DNA of 39,542 nt from Azoarcus sp. (GTDB lineage Bacteria > Pseudomonadota > Gammaproteobacteria > Burkholderiales > Rhodocyclaceae), in assembly GCA_030656215.1 (NCBI GenBank), contig JAUSOD010000107.1, positions 1-39,542 on the forward strand, written 5' to 3'. The position numbers and the translations under genes are program-made. This document shows, piece after piece, positions 24,515-33,585 of this stretch. Positions within the stretch are counted from its first letter, which is position 1. The number at the start of each line of letters is the position of its first letter. The notes beneath the pieces were generated by a model, which was not told the origin of the DNA, did no database searches, and saw nothing but the letters and a program-made list of their open reading frames with translations.

Positions 24515-25187
24515 GGGCTGCCGCGGTGGATTCGATCAGCTTGCCTTCATGCAGGCGCAGTACGCGGTCGCATCGGGCGGCGAACGCCATGTTGTGGGTG
24601 ACCAGCACCAGCGTGGTCCTGGAGACCGCGTTGAGGTGTAGCAGCAGATCGCCGACGGTTTCGCCGGTGCGGTCGTCGAGGTTGCCGGTGGGCTCGTCGG
24701 CCAGCACCAGACCCGGCGAATGGACCAGCGCACGCGCAATCGCCACCCGCTGTTGCTCGCCACCGGACAACTGCCCCGGGTAGTGGTCGAGGCGGTGGCC
24801 GAGCCCGACCTGCTCCAGCAGTTCGCGTGCCCTGGCCCGCGCATCGCGGCGACCGGCGATCTCCAGCGGCAAGGCGGCGTTGTCGAGTGCGCTCAGGCTG
24901 GGCACGAGGTGGAAGGACTGAAAGATGATGCCGATCCGGTCGCGGCGCAGATCGGCGAGCTGGTCGCGATCCATGCTTTCGAGGGTCGTGCCGTCGACCT
25001 CGACCGAGCCCGCACCGGGCCGCTCCAGCCCGGCGAGCAACAGCAGCAGCGAGGTCTTGCCCGACCCGGACGGGCCGGCAATCGCCACCCGCTCGCCGTG
25101 CGCGACGTGCAGGTCGACCTCGCGCAGGATGTCGATCCGGGACTCGCCCAGGGTGTAGTGCATGGAAAGCTGTTTCAGCCGGATCAT
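24489..25187 (-). CDS. ABC transporter ATP-binding protein (YbbA/LolD-like)
   Basis: This 232-residue ATPase has Walker A GPSGSGKT, FQSFHLVPSLSALDNAALPL, the signature LSGGEQQRVAIARAL, Walker B GLVLADEPTGNLD and the H-loop VTHNMAFA, all typical of the MacB/LolD/YbbA class that drives FtsX-type permeases by mechanotransmission. I chose the ATG at 25185-25187 (MIRLKQLSMHYTL); the frame is open to 25262, but that extension lacks conservation. It is translationally coupled to the downstream permease gene through the 26-base overlap. Confidence 0.9.
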   Translation of the reverse strand: MIRLKQLSMHYTLGESRIDILREVDLHVAHGERVAIAGPSGSGKTSLLLLLAGLERPGAGSVEVDGTTLESMDRDQLADLRRDRIGIIFQSFHLVPSLSALDNAALPLEIAGRRDARARARELLEQVGLGHRLDHYPGQLSGGEQQRVAIARALVHSPGLVLADEPTGNLDDRTGETVGDLLLHLNAVSRTTLVLVTHNMAFAARCDRVLRLHEGKLIESTAAAHDENRIPA

Positions 25188-25366
25188 CAGCGCAATGGCC
25201 TCGCTTTGGGTGCGCGCCGAACACCAGGGAGAAAACCGGTCGCGATTACGAGGTTCGGACAACAGCGCTGCGCCGCAAGTTCGCCGAAAACGACCGTCGT
25301 CCAGGCCTGACAGTAGCGCGCACCCTTAGTGCTCGACCACCTCACCAACCTGGACGCGCAGCTGCC

Positions 25367-26071
25367 TTAAAGCGGCAAGCCGTCAAACGTGGCATAGGTG
25401 GATTTCAGCCAGGTCTTCACCCGCTGCCGTTCCAGCATGCCGAGCGCATCGGGGCCGGAACGGGTGTTGATCGCCGACCAGAAGCTGGCATCGCGGCTAT
25501 CGATCTTGCGCATGGTGTTTTCATGCAACTCGGCCAGATTGACCACCCAGCCACCCATTGCCAGCGCGTCCTGCAGCGCCGGCGACTGGTCGAGCTGGGA
25601 GAAGTTGGAGCCACGCCCGAGGTTCCTGACCACAAGGTAGTTGGGGCCCACACCATAGGTTTCGATCAGGCGCCCGAGCAGATCCACCGAGTCCTTGCCC
25701 GCATCGGCCAGGTGCCAGAAATTGACCGTGACGCCCATCTCCGCCATCAGTGCCAGCACATCGGAATCCTTGATCCAGCGCGCCAGGGGTGCGGCGGTTT
25801 GCGCCGCCAGGTCCACGATCACGCTTTTTTGCCCGCCCTCGCCCGGCTCCTCCTCGAACGTGCTGGCGATCAGGTCCAGGCCCTCGTAGGTGTCGACCAC
25901 CACCGGTGCCGCATAGTCGGCGTAGAAGCGGGTGAAGGTAGTGTGCGAACGGTCGGTGTCGAAGCCGGTAAACGGCTGGCCCTTGTCGATGAAGTACTGG
26001 GCCAGCGCCCGAGCAGCCACCGATTTGCCTACGCCACCCTTCTCGCCACCGATGAAATTGAGGGAACTCAT
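25367..26071 (-). CDS. ParA/CobQ-like P-loop ATPase (mobilization-protein type)
   Basis: This 234-residue protein has a deviant Walker A, GGEKGGVGKS at residues 8-17, as in ParA/MinD/ArsA-type ATPases. It continues TGFDTDRSHTTFTRFY, then VIVDLAAQTAAPLARWIKDS (a Walker A' /B-like region). It lacks a helix-turn-helix or ParB partner, so plasmid-style partitioning is unlikely. The nearest resemblance I can recall is to TraL-like or mobilization-associated nucleotide-binding proteins found on chromosomes and plasmids. It lies 212 bases downstream of the methyltransferase gene on the same strand. Function is unknown. Confidence 0.7.
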   Translation of the reverse strand: MSSLNFIGGEKGGVGKSVAARALAQYFIDKGQPFTGFDTDRSHTTFTRFYADYAAPVVVDTYEGLDLIASTFEEEPGEGGQKSVIVDLAAQTAAPLARWIKDSDVLALMAEMGVTVNFWHLADAGKDSVDLLGRLIETYGVGPNYLVVRNLGRGSNFSQLDQSPALQDALAMGGWVVNLAELHENTMRKIDSRDASFWSAINTRSGPDALGMLERQRVKTWLKSTYATFDGLPL

Positions 26072-26283
26072 GTGTTTGTCCTGTAAATGGTTGGCCTTCG
26101 ATCAAGGCCGATGGAAATCCGGGACATCTAAAGCAAAAACCATGCGAATCAAACCGACTCGTTGGAAACCCCGGGGCTGCGCGACATTGACAGGGCTTGT
26201 CGGCGTCAGCCCGATGAGCTGCAGCCCCACAAGGCACCATCGTGGTGCATGCATGACAGCGCCGACTATCCCACGCCTAGCGC

Positions 26284-27513
26284 TCACGTCGGACTGAAAG
26301 CACGGAATGTCGCCGGCAAGGGCGCGTTCTCCAGGCTGCGCTGGGTGAACAGAAAACGCCCATCGCAGACGAAACCGAGATCGGCCCAGTCGACCGCGTT
26401 GAGCGCGTCGCGGAAAGCGACCGGATCCACATCCTCGCGACGCGGAAAGATCGCCAGCACGGCGCCGTCGTAATCCTTGCAGTCGTGGATGAAGAAGGGC
26501 TTCGCGCTGCGAGTCTTGCCATTCACATACACCCGCGGCCGCTCGCTGCGATAGTGCAACCGGCCCCACATCCACCAGTTGGATTCATCGAAGCGGGTCA
26601 CCTTGCGCTGCAGCAGGCGGGCCTTGTGCTCGCGCAGCGCAAACGGCGGCGGCTCGCCGGGATCGCTCCAGATCATGCGCCGCGTCTTGCCGGTGGTGCC
26701 CGTGGACGAACAGACGAAATCGCGATTGCCCTGCAGAAGATCGGTATAGATCTCGTCCGCCCCCGACACCGCGCCCACCTTGACGAAGGCCACATCGGAC
26801 AGGCGCAGCGGATAGTCGCCCGCGGCAAACATCAGGTGGCCGCCGCATTCGAGCAGGTGACGGGTTTCCCATGCAGGTGCCGCTAGCGCCGCAGCCAATT
26901 TGTCGGCGGTACCAATCTCGGCATGGCGCATCGAGCGCTCGAAGCAGCCTTTCTCGAAGCGCCAGATCAGGCAGTTGGGCACCGCATCGGCGAACACGCG
27001 CGCGTCGCCGAGCTCGATCGCGTCGGTAATCGTGCCACTGGCGAACAACAGCCGGTTGAGCTTCACCGCCGAGGTCGCCTTGAGAAAATCACGCGGGGTG
27101 ATGAAGATCAGCTCGCCACCGGGCGCCAGATGGCGCAGACACTTTTCGATGAAGAACAGGTAGAGGTTGGAGCGGGCGTCGAAATGCCCGCCTTCGAGCA
27201 GACGCCGGGTTGCGTCCGGGATGTCCTGGAAGCGCACATAAGGCGGGTTGCCGATGATGGTGTCGAACTGCTCGCGGTCGGGATAGGCGAAAAAATCCAT
27301 CGCCTTCGCCCCGGGCGGGCAGTGACCAGGATCAAGCTCGAGCCCGACTGCATCCGGCAGATGACGCAGAAAGGCCCCATTGCCGCAGGATGGCTCGAGT
27401 ACCCGCCCGGCCCGCCGGCGCAGCGCGAGCATGGCCTTCACAACCGGTTCGGGGGTGAAAATCTGTCCGAGCGAAACGACATCACGCAGATCCAGTCCGA
27501 ACTGCACGCTCAT
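26284..27513 (-). CDS. N6-adenine DNA methyltransferase, Eco57I/TaqI-like, orphan
   Basis: This 409-residue protein has GQIFTPEPVVKAML (residues about 16-29), SAM-binding motif I VLEPSCGNGAF (38-48) and catalytic motif NPPYVRF (89-95), the signature of gamma-class N6-adenine methylases. The C-terminal half (from about 240) resembles a target-recognition region. It is short for a fused type IIG enzyme and no nuclease motif or adjacent nuclease gene is seen, so it is probably a solitary methylase. The start is the ATG at 27511-27513, preceded by GGTGGG; the frame is open to 27651. It is divergent from the GNAT gene. Confidence 0.82.
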   Translation of the reverse strand: MSVQFGLDLRDVVSLGQIFTPEPVVKAMLALRRRAGRVLEPSCGNGAFLRHLPDAVGLELDPGHCPPGAKAMDFFAYPDREQFDTIIGNPPYVRFQDIPDATRRLLEGGHFDARSNLYLFFIEKCLRHLAPGGELIFITPRDFLKATSAVKLNRLLFASGTITDAIELGDARVFADAVPNCLIWRFEKGCFERSMRHAEIGTADKLAAALAAPAWETRHLLECGGHLMFAAGDYPLRLSDVAFVKVGAVSGADEIYTDLLQGNRDFVCSSTGTTGKTRRMIWSDPGEPPPFALREHKARLLQRKVTRFDESNWWMWGRLHYRSERPRVYVNGKTRSAKPFFIHDCKDYDGAVLAIFPRREDVDPVAFRDALNAVDWADLGFVCDGRFLFTQRSLENAPLPATFRAFSPT

Positions 27514-27720
27514 ACGCTGACCCACCACGCAACGGACAAACTCATGCCGGAAGACAAGCGGCGCGAGAACGGGAGACACACGGGGGCAAGATTCATCATG
27601 CGGACTGCAGAACAGAGAGGGAGGCGACGATAACGCCGGCCGTCCGCGCACGCAAACAAAAGATCCCGGGTTACAGTCACATCACTTCCTGATCGCGCCC
27701 CGAGCTTAACCGTCACCACC

Positions 27721-28242
27721 ATGCACCTCGTCGACTGCAGCCCCGAACGTCATGCCGATGCGATTCTCGATCTGCTCAACGATGCGATCCTGAACTCGAC
27801 CGCGCTCTATGAATACAGCCCACGCCCGCCCGATAGCATGCACACCTGGTTCGACACCAAGACCCGCGGCAACTTTCCGGTGATCGGGCTCGAGGACGCG
27901 GACGGCCGGCTGGCCGGCTTTGCCAGTTACGGCAGTTTCCGGGCCTATCCGGCGTTCAAGTATTCGGTCGAACACTCGGTGTATGTGCACGCCGACTTCC
28001 GCGGACAGGGCCTTGGCCGCCTGTTGCTTCAGGCGCTGATCAAACGTGCCCGCCAGCAGGATAGGCATGTGCTCGTGGGTGCAATCGACGCCGACAACAG
28101 CGCGAGCATCACCCTGCACGAGCACCTCGGTTTCACCTACGCGGGCACGATCCGCGAAGCCGGCTTCAAGTTCGGCCGTTGGCTCGATCTCGCCTTCTAC
28201 CAGCTCAGGCTGGACACGCCGGCCGACCCGCAAGACGGCTGA
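27721..28242 (+). CDS. GNAT N-acetyltransferase (phosphinothricin/methionine sulfone acetyltransferase-like)
   Basis: This 173-residue enzyme has the Pat/MddA-type arrangement. An N-terminal helix region with ILDLLNDAILNSTALYEYSP and RPPDSMHTWFDTK is followed by GFASYGSFRAYPAFKYSVEHS and the acetyl-CoA pyrophosphate loop RGQGLGRLLLQALI. It then has GAIDADNSASITLHEHLGF and the C-terminal REAGFKFGRWLDLAFYQL. Relatives acetylate phosphinothricin, methionine sulfoximine/sulfone or other amino acids as detoxification; the exact substrate is unknown. No strong ribosome-binding site is visible before the ATG. It is convergent with the LOG-family gene. Confidence 0.87.
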   Translation: MHLVDCSPERHADAILDLLNDAILNSTALYEYSPRPPDSMHTWFDTKTRGNFPVIGLEDADGRLAGFASYGSFRAYPAFKYSVEHSVYVHADFRGQGLGRLLLQALIKRARQQDRHVLVGAIDADNSASITLHEHLGFTYAGTIREAGFKFGRWLDLAFYQLRLDTPADPQDG

Positions 28243-28243
28243 A

Positions 28244-28262
28244 CGCGGGACGGCCGACCGCG
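28244..28262. terminator. Weak hairpin between convergent GNAT and LOG genes
   Basis: CGCGG (28244-28248) and CCGCG (28258-28262) form a 5-bp GC stem with a 9-base loop between the two stop codons. Only three T residues follow on the plus strand. It is a possible shared bidirectional terminator. Confidence 0.3.
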
Positions 28263-28266
28263 CGTT

Positions 28267-29166
28267 TCAGCCTTCGCGCACCTGGCGCGCCGTCATGTCC
28301 GGATTGCCGTCGGTGTAGGTCTGCTTGATCGCCTCCCACGCCTCTTCGGCGGTCTCCACATAATGGATGAGATCGAGGTCGCCGACGCTGATCACGCCCT
28401 CGTCGGCAAGCGCTTCGAAGTTGACCACCCGATCCCAGAACGCGCGCCCGAACAGGATGATCGGTCGGCGACGGATCTTGCGCGTCTGCGCCAGAGTCAG
28501 CACCTCGAACAGCTCGTCCATGGTGCCGAAGCCGCCGGGGAAGCTGACCAGCGCCACCGCCCGCATCAGGAAGTGCATCTTGCGGATGGCGAAATAGTGG
28601 AACTGAAAACACAGTTCCGGCGTGATGTAAGGATTGGGATCTTCCTCGAAGGGCAGATGGATGCTCATGCCCATACTGCGCCCGCCGGCCTCGAAAGCGC
28701 CCCGGTTACCCGCCTCCATGATGCCCGGCCCACCACCGGTGGTGATGATCACCCGCTCACCGAGCGCGTCAGCATCGCGTGTCACCAGTTCGGCAAAGCG
28801 ACGCGCCTCGTCGTAATAGCGCACATTGGCCACCATCCGCTCGGCGTGGCGAATGGCGTCCGGGTGCCCCGCGGCGGTCGCCTTCTCGAGCATCGCCTCG
28901 GCTTCCTCACGCGGTTTGAAACGCGCACTGCCAAAGATGACGATGGTCGACTCCACGCCCTGATCGCGCTGTATCAGCTCGGGCTTCATCAGTTCGAGCT
29001 GCATGCGCACCGGGCGCAGTTCCTCACGCAGCAGGAACTCGGTATCGGCGTAAGCCATGCCGTAGGAGCTTTCCGGCCCGGCATAGCGTGAGGGCAGGCG
29101 GACCGAGGTGGCCTCGTCCTGGGCAGACGGGAAGTTGCGCGCCTTGAGCGCACTCTTCTTGTTCAT
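28267..29166 (-). CDS. LOG family (TIGR00730-type) Rossmann-fold protein
   Basis: This 299-residue protein has the lysine-decarboxylase-like fold of LOG enzymes, which release cytokinin-type bases from their nucleotides or hydrolyse nucleotide 5'-monophosphates. Visible motifs are IVIFGSARF, GERVIITTGGGPGIMEAGNR and SFPGGFGTMDELFE, the last being the PGGxGTxxE signature. An N-terminal extension of about 80 residues precedes the core, longer than in small LOG proteins. The start is the ATG at 29164-29166 after GGAGAGA; further upstream the frame has no such signal. Whether it acts on cytokinin precursors or general nucleotides cannot be told. Confidence 0.85.
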   Translation of the reverse strand: MNKKSALKARNFPSAQDEATSVRLPSRYAGPESSYGMAYADTEFLLREELRPVRMQLELMKPELIQRDQGVESTIVIFGSARFKPREEAEAMLEKATAAGHPDAIRHAERMVANVRYYDEARRFAELVTRDADALGERVIITTGGGPGIMEAGNRGAFEAGGRSMGMSIHLPFEEDPNPYITPELCFQFHYFAIRKMHFLMRAVALVSFPGGFGTMDELFEVLTLAQTRKIRRRPIILFGRAFWDRVVNFEALADEGVISVGDLDLIHYVETAEEAWEAIKQTYTDGNPDMTARQVREG

Positions 29167-29334
29167 GATCTCTCTCCGTTGTGCGACGATTTCGTATATT
29201 TGATGTTGCACTGCAGCATCAGTAATTGCAAGCCAGCACACCCACATGCGTTTGCCGATGGCATGTTTCCATTATCGCCTCCCAGTTTGAGCTGATCGCA
29301 AAGACAAATTGCACGGCAAAGCGCAGCCGACTCG

Positions 29335-29365
29335 AATACCATTACTGGGTTCAGGGTATTTTTTT
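29335..29365 (+). terminator. Terminator-like hairpin in leader of GGDEF/EAL gene
   Basis: AATACC (29335-29340) and CTG (29345-29347) pair with CAG-GGTATT (29352-29360), with a 4-base bulge, and the T-run spans 29359-29365. It ends 55 bases before the TTG start of the GGDEF/EAL gene. No plus-strand gene ends nearby, so it may cap a small RNA or attenuate the downstream gene. Confidence 0.4.
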
Positions 29366-29420
29366 GTTCTGAAAAACCTTTCGCATCTGCGTTGCCATCG
29401 CCAAGCGTCCGGAGCCAGGC

Positions 29421-32400
29421 TTGACCATACCTCACCCGTCGATCAGGCCGCAAACCACACTTGGTGCGACCAAGTCCTATCGAAAGCACTACGCAGTCGT
29501 CGTCCTTGTCGCGTTGGCCTTGCTCGGCCTTTTCCTTGGATACGCGTACCAGCAAACTACCGACACGATGGAGCAGGCCTCGATCAACGAGGCGGCCATA
29601 CTCGCGAGTCGATGGGAGACGAGCTTACGCCGCGTCGAAGCCACCGCCATGTTCATCCGTGCGAGCATCGCTTCCGATACCGACCATGCTCAAGAAGCGC
29701 TGAACGCATCGACCTTCGTCGAAACAGGTCTGCAAGCCCACCTTCAGGAGCTCGTCCAGCACTTTCCCGAAGTGATCGGACTGTTCGTTTTCGACGCAGA
29801 CGGCGCGCTGATCCTTGCCAGCGATCCGTCAATAATGGATATCAATATCGCCAAGCGCGACTACTTTATCCATGCCCGCGAAAATCCTACCGAAGGCCTG
29901 CTCTTTTCCGAAACCCTCAGCAACAAACTGACGGGCAAGCCCACCATCGCCGCTCACCAGGCGGTCCGGGGCAAGGACGGCAGTTTTCGCGGCATGGTGG
30001 TGATACCGATCAATCTGCCTTATTTCGAGGCCTTGTTCGCCCAACTCGCGACCGGCGAGAAGGGCACGGTCGCCATCCGGCGCGCCGACGACAGCCGGCT
30101 GGTCATCCGCTGGCCGGTGCTGGCAAACAGTCTCAACACGGCGGCACGCGCCACCCCCGCTTTTCAGTTGATCCAGTCAAGGAATGTCCAAGGGACGGTT
30201 ACCTATTTGGGGGCGGTGGACGGCACCGAGCGCGCCTTTGCCTTTCAGAAGACAGGTGCCTACCCCTTCTTCGTTCTGGTCGGGCGTGCGGTGGAAGAGC
30301 ATATGGCCCCCTTCAGGCGCCTTGGGCTCCTTGCATCGGCACTGACGCTCGGCGCCCTGCTGCTGATTTACCTGATCCTGCGCTCGCTGCAATCCAGTCG
30401 GAGTCGTCTGGCGCAAAGCGAGCACCAGTTCAATGCCATGGTGGAAAGCCGTCAAGATGCGGTCTGCTCGTGGTTACCGGACACCACGCTGACTTTCTGC
30501 AATGCGAAGTATGCGCAGATGTTCGACTCAGACACGACCGCGCTGACCGGTCGCCGCTGGATTGAGCTTGTGCCTGCAGAAGAGCGTGATGCAGTGCTTG
30601 CATGGATCGAACGGCTCACCGACATGCCGGAGGCACATACCCATGAGCATGAGCTAACGCACCAGGACGGCACGCCGACGTGGATCCGCTGGCTAGAGCT
30701 TCCCTACGTCGACGCGCAGAGTGGAAGCCTATGCTTCCAGTCGATCGGACACGACATCACCGTACAAAAAACAGCTGAGCTTCGCCTGCGGCAACTGGCT
30801 CAGGCAGTGGAACAAAGCCCCGAAAGCATCGTCATCACCGGCACCGACGGCCAGATCGAATATGTCAACGACGCCTTCACCCGCGCCACTGGCTACGCGC
30901 GCGAGGAGGCCATCGGACAAAACCCGCGGATTCTGAATGCGGGCAACACCCCGAAGGCGGTCTACGACGACTTGTGGGCGACGCTCTCGCGTGGCGAGGT
31001 CTGGCGCGGTGAGTTTGTAAACACGCGCAAGGATGGAAGCAACTATCTGGAGCTCGCCACCATCGCGCCGATCAAGCAGCCGGACGGATCGATCACGCAC
31101 TATGTCGCGGTCAAGGAAGACATCACGGCGCGCAAGCAATCCGACGAGCTCATCCGCCAGCTGGCCTACTTCGACATTCTGACCGCGTTGCCAAACCGGA
31201 CTCTGCTGCGCGACCGGCTCACCCAGGCAATCCTGGCCAGCACACGAAATGACCGCTATGGCATGCTGCTGACGCTCGACCTCGATCACTTCAAGCTGCT
31301 GAACGAGACCCAGGGCCATCAGGCCGGCGACACGCTACTGCAGGAAATCGCGCGCAGGTTGATGGCAGCCGTGCGCGAGGAAGACACCGTTGCGCGCCAG
31401 GGTGATGACGATTTTGCAGTGATCATCGAAAACCTGGACGAAACCGAACCCGAAGCAGCTGCCCAGGCGGAGCTGATCGCAGAGAAGATACACGCCGCGC
31501 TGAACGTGCCCTATGACCTGCACCTCCCCGGGGGGCACTATCACGGTACGCCGAGTATCGGCATCACCCTGTTCAAAGGCAGAAGTCTGCCGGAAGATAG
31601 CCTGTTAAAGCAGGCCGAGGTGGCGCTCAACAAGGCCAAGAGTGACGGCCGCAACACAATTCGTTTTTTCAATCCGGCCATGCAGGCTCTTGTCGACGCG
31701 CACGCCGCAATGGAGCGCGGCCTGCGCGATGCGCTGGTCACAAAGGCATTCCAGCTCTATTACCAGCCCCAGGTTGATCGAAACGGACACACCTTCGGTG
31801 CAGAGGCCCTGATCCGCTGGTTCGGTGCCGACAGCAGGATGATCTCACCGGCCGAGTTCATCCCGCTTGCCGAGGAAACCGGCCTGATCGTCCCGATCGG
31901 CCACTGGGTGCTTGCCACCGCATGCGCCCAGCTGAGCACATGGCAGGCTCAAGCGAAAACCCGGCAGCTTGTACTCGCGATCAACATCAGCGCGAAGCAG
32001 TTCCACCAGCCCGACTTTGTCGCCCAGGTTCACGCCTGCGTCGAGCACAGCGGAATCGACCCGACCCGGCTGAAGCTGGAACTGACCGAGAGCGTGATAC
32101 TGGGCGACATCGACGACACCATCGAGCGGATGCAGCAGATCAGAGCGCTGGGCGTGCGCTTCGCGATCGATGATTTCGGCATCGGCTATTCCTCCCTGTC
32201 CTACCTGCAACGTCTTCCCTTCGACCAGCTCAAGATCGACCAGTCTTTTGTGTGCGACATGATGAAGGATGACAGCAGTGGCACGATCGTCCGCGCCATT
32301 CTTGCGATGAGCGCGTCGCTTGGCCTTGAGGTGATCGCCGAAGGCGTCGAAACACCTGCGCAACACGATTTTCTGATAGCGGAAGGTTGCGAGTTCTTCC

Positions 32401-32495
32401 AGGGATATCTGTTTGGCAAACCACGCCCGATCGCCGACTGGAATCCCAGCCTGCCATTGAACGTCTCGCCGGAAGCAACGGTCTCCTTTCCTTGA
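29421..32495 (+). CDS. Membrane Cache-PAS-PAS-GGDEF-EAL c-di-GMP signalling protein
   Basis: This 1024-residue protein has a first helix at about residues 25-45 and a periplasmic Cache-like sensor at about 50-290 (with FPEVIGLFVFDADGALILAS and GSFRGMVVIPINLPYFEAL). A second helix is at about 295-320, then PAS domains at about 335-455 and 460-575. The GGDEF domain follows (DLDHFKLLNETQGHQAGD) with its signature changed to RQGDDDF near 658-664. The EAL domain begins FGAEALIRW near 792 and keeps LELTES, IDDFGIGYSS, LKIDQSF and EGVET. It most likely hydrolyses c-di-GMP, while the GGDEF half may be inactive or regulatory. The start is TTG, 6 bases after GGAG, as no ATG precedes the first helix. 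Confidence 0.9.
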   Translation: MTIPHPSIRPQTTLGATKSYRKHYAVVVLVALALLGLFLGYAYQQTTDTMEQASINEAAILASRWETSLRRVEATAMFIRASIASDTDHAQEALNASTFVETGLQAHLQELVQHFPEVIGLFVFDADGALILASDPSIMDINIAKRDYFIHARENPTEGLLFSETLSNKLTGKPTIAAHQAVRGKDGSFRGMVVIPINLPYFEALFAQLATGEKGTVAIRRADDSRLVIRWPVLANSLNTAARATPAFQLIQSRNVQGTVTYLGAVDGTERAFAFQKTGAYPFFVLVGRAVEEHMAPFRRLGLLASALTLGALLLIYLILRSLQSSRSRLAQSEHQFNAMVESRQDAVCSWLPDTTLTFCNAKYAQMFDSDTTALTGRRWIELVPAEERDAVLAWIERLTDMPEAHTHEHELTHQDGTPTWIRWLELPYVDAQSGSLCFQSIGHDITVQKTAELRLRQLAQAVEQSPESIVITGTDGQIEYVNDAFTRATGYAREEAIGQNPRILNAGNTPKAVYDDLWATLSRGEVWRGEFVNTRKDGSNYLELATIAPIKQPDGSITHYVAVKEDITARKQSDELIRQLAYFDILTALPNRTLLRDRLTQAILASTRNDRYGMLLTLDLDHFKLLNETQGHQAGDTLLQEIARRLMAAVREEDTVARQGDDDFAVIIENLDETEPEAAAQAELIAEKIHAALNVPYDLHLPGGHYHGTPSIGITLFKGRSLPEDSLLKQAEVALNKAKSDGRNTIRFFNPAMQALVDAHAAMERGLRDALVTKAFQLYYQPQVDRNGHTFGAEALIRWFGADSRMISPAEFIPLAEETGLIVPIGHWVLATACAQLSTWQAQAKTRQLVLAINISAKQFHQPDFVAQVHACVEHSGIDPTRLKLELTESVILGDIDDTIERMQQIRALGVRFAIDDFGIGYSSLSYLQRLPFDQLKIDQSFVCDMMKDDSSGTIVRAILAMSASLGLEVIAEGVETPAQHDFLIAEGCEFFQGYLFGKPRPIADWNPSLPLNVSPEATVSFP

Positions 32496-32565
32496 ATCGA
32501 TTGCCAAGATTCACTCAGCATCTGCAACCCGACGCAGGATGCCTTAACCAGAACAGGAGACCCTC

Positions 32566-33447
32566 ATGTCAGAAGCAAGCCAGACCGCCAACAGCGAGTT
32601 CGACAGCCTGTTACCCGCGGCACGGCTCGACCGTCGCGCCTTTGTCACCACCCTCGCCGCAGCCGGCTTCGCGCTCGCGGTGCAGCCGGTTCAGGCCAGC
32701 ACGGTAATCAGGACCGACAACCAGGGACTGGAGGACGGCGACGCAAAGATCAAGGTTGGCAACGACGAACTACCCGTCTATTTCGCCCGCCCGGCAGGCG
32801 GAGCGAATTTGCCAACCGTGCTCGTCGTGCAGGAGATTCTCGGTGTCCACGAGTACATCCGCGACGTGTGCCGCCGCCTGGCCAAGCTCGGCTACCTTGC
32901 GATCGCACCGGAGCTGTTCATCCGTCAGGGCGATCCAAGCAAGATCGAAAATGTCGCGGCTATCCTCTCGGACATTGTGTCGAAAGTACCGGACGCGCAG
33001 GTGATGGGCGATCTCGATGCCTGCGCCGCATGGGCGACCAGCCACGGCGGCGATCCGGCCCGCCTGGCCATCACCGGTTTCTGCTGGGGTGGCCGGATTG
33101 CCTGGCTCTATGCCGCCCACAACCCGAAGCTGACCGCTGGCGTGGCGTGGTACGGCCGACTTGACGGCATCCCCTCGGAACTCACGCCCCAGCACCCGCT
33201 CGATATCGCCGCCCAGCTTCATGCGCCGGTGCTTGGGCTATACGGTGGCCAGGACCAGGGCATTCCGCTCGACGACGTGGAGGCCATGCGTACGGCCCTG
33301 AAGGATGCGGGAAAAGCCGGCGAGCTGGTGGTGTATCCGGACGCGCCACATGCCTTTCATGCCGACTATCGCCCGAGCTTCCGCCCGACCGAAGCGGCGG
33401 ACGGCTGGCAGCGCCTGCAAACCTGGCTCAAACAGAGCGGCATGTAA
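32566..33447 (+). CDS. Dienelactone hydrolase family protein, Tat-type leader
   Basis: This 293-residue alpha/beta hydrolase has a twin-arginine leader ([19 protein letters not shown], residues 21-39) and the dienelactone hydrolase triad C173 (GFCWGG), D230 (YGGQDQGI) and H262 ([11 protein letters not shown]). The early block [20 protein letters not shown], with its E in the QE position, also fits. True dienelactone hydrolases act in the cytoplasm on chlorocatechol breakdown products. Exported relatives are common in proteobacteria and their substrates are unknown. The ATG is preceded by AGGAGA. It follows the c-di-GMP gene by 70 bases but looks functionally independent. Confidence 0.88.
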   Translation: MSEASQTANSEFDSLLPAARLDRRAFVTTLAAAGFALAVQPVQASTVIRTDNQGLEDGDAKIKVGNDELPVYFARPAGGANLPTVLVVQEILGVHEYIRDVCRRLAKLGYLAIAPELFIRQGDPSKIENVAAILSDIVSKVPDAQVMGDLDACAAWATSHGGDPARLAITGFCWGGRIAWLYAAHNPKLTAGVAWYGRLDGIPSELTPQHPLDIAAQLHAPVLGLYGGQDQGIPLDDVEAMRTALKDAGKAGELVVYPDAPHAFHADYRPSFRPTEAADGWQRLQTWLKQSGM

Positions 33448-33524
33448 TCGCGCTCAGGCCTCGGCCCGAGCTGTCGCGAAGCAAAAAATTTGATCAGCGA
33501 CAATACCGGGACCCAATTAAACGC

Positions 33525-33552
33525 TAAAGTAACTCCATAATTGTGCCGAAAA
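33525..33552 (+). promoter_or_regulatory. Candidate sigma-28 (FliA) promoter of chemotaxis operon
   Basis: TAAAGTAA (33525-33532) and GCCGAAAA (33545-33552) match the flagellar sigma consensus TAAAGTTT and GCCGATAA at 6/8 and 7/8 positions. The spacing is 12 instead of the usual 11 bases. It lies 84 bases before the cheY-like ATG, fitting a motility-linked operon. The GTGCCGAA part also forms an 8-bp inverted repeat with TTCGGCAC at 33565-33572. Confidence 0.5.
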
Positions 33553-33585
33553 GAAACATAAGAATTCGGCACTGATCAATAGCCG

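Noticed and set aside
22052-24601. An 849-codon open frame antisense to the YbbP-like permease gene
   Set aside because: Long antisense frames are expected in GC-rich DNA with strong third-position bias. The translation is Q/R/H-rich without domains, while the opposite strand encodes a clear FtsX permease.
29300-29420. Possible c-di-GMP-I riboswitch in the leader of the GGDEF/EAL gene (GCACGGCAAAGCGCAGCCG)
   Set aside because: A few bases recall the GEMM-I core, but the conserved helices and the CCGGCCTAA-like segment are missing, so the match is likely chance.
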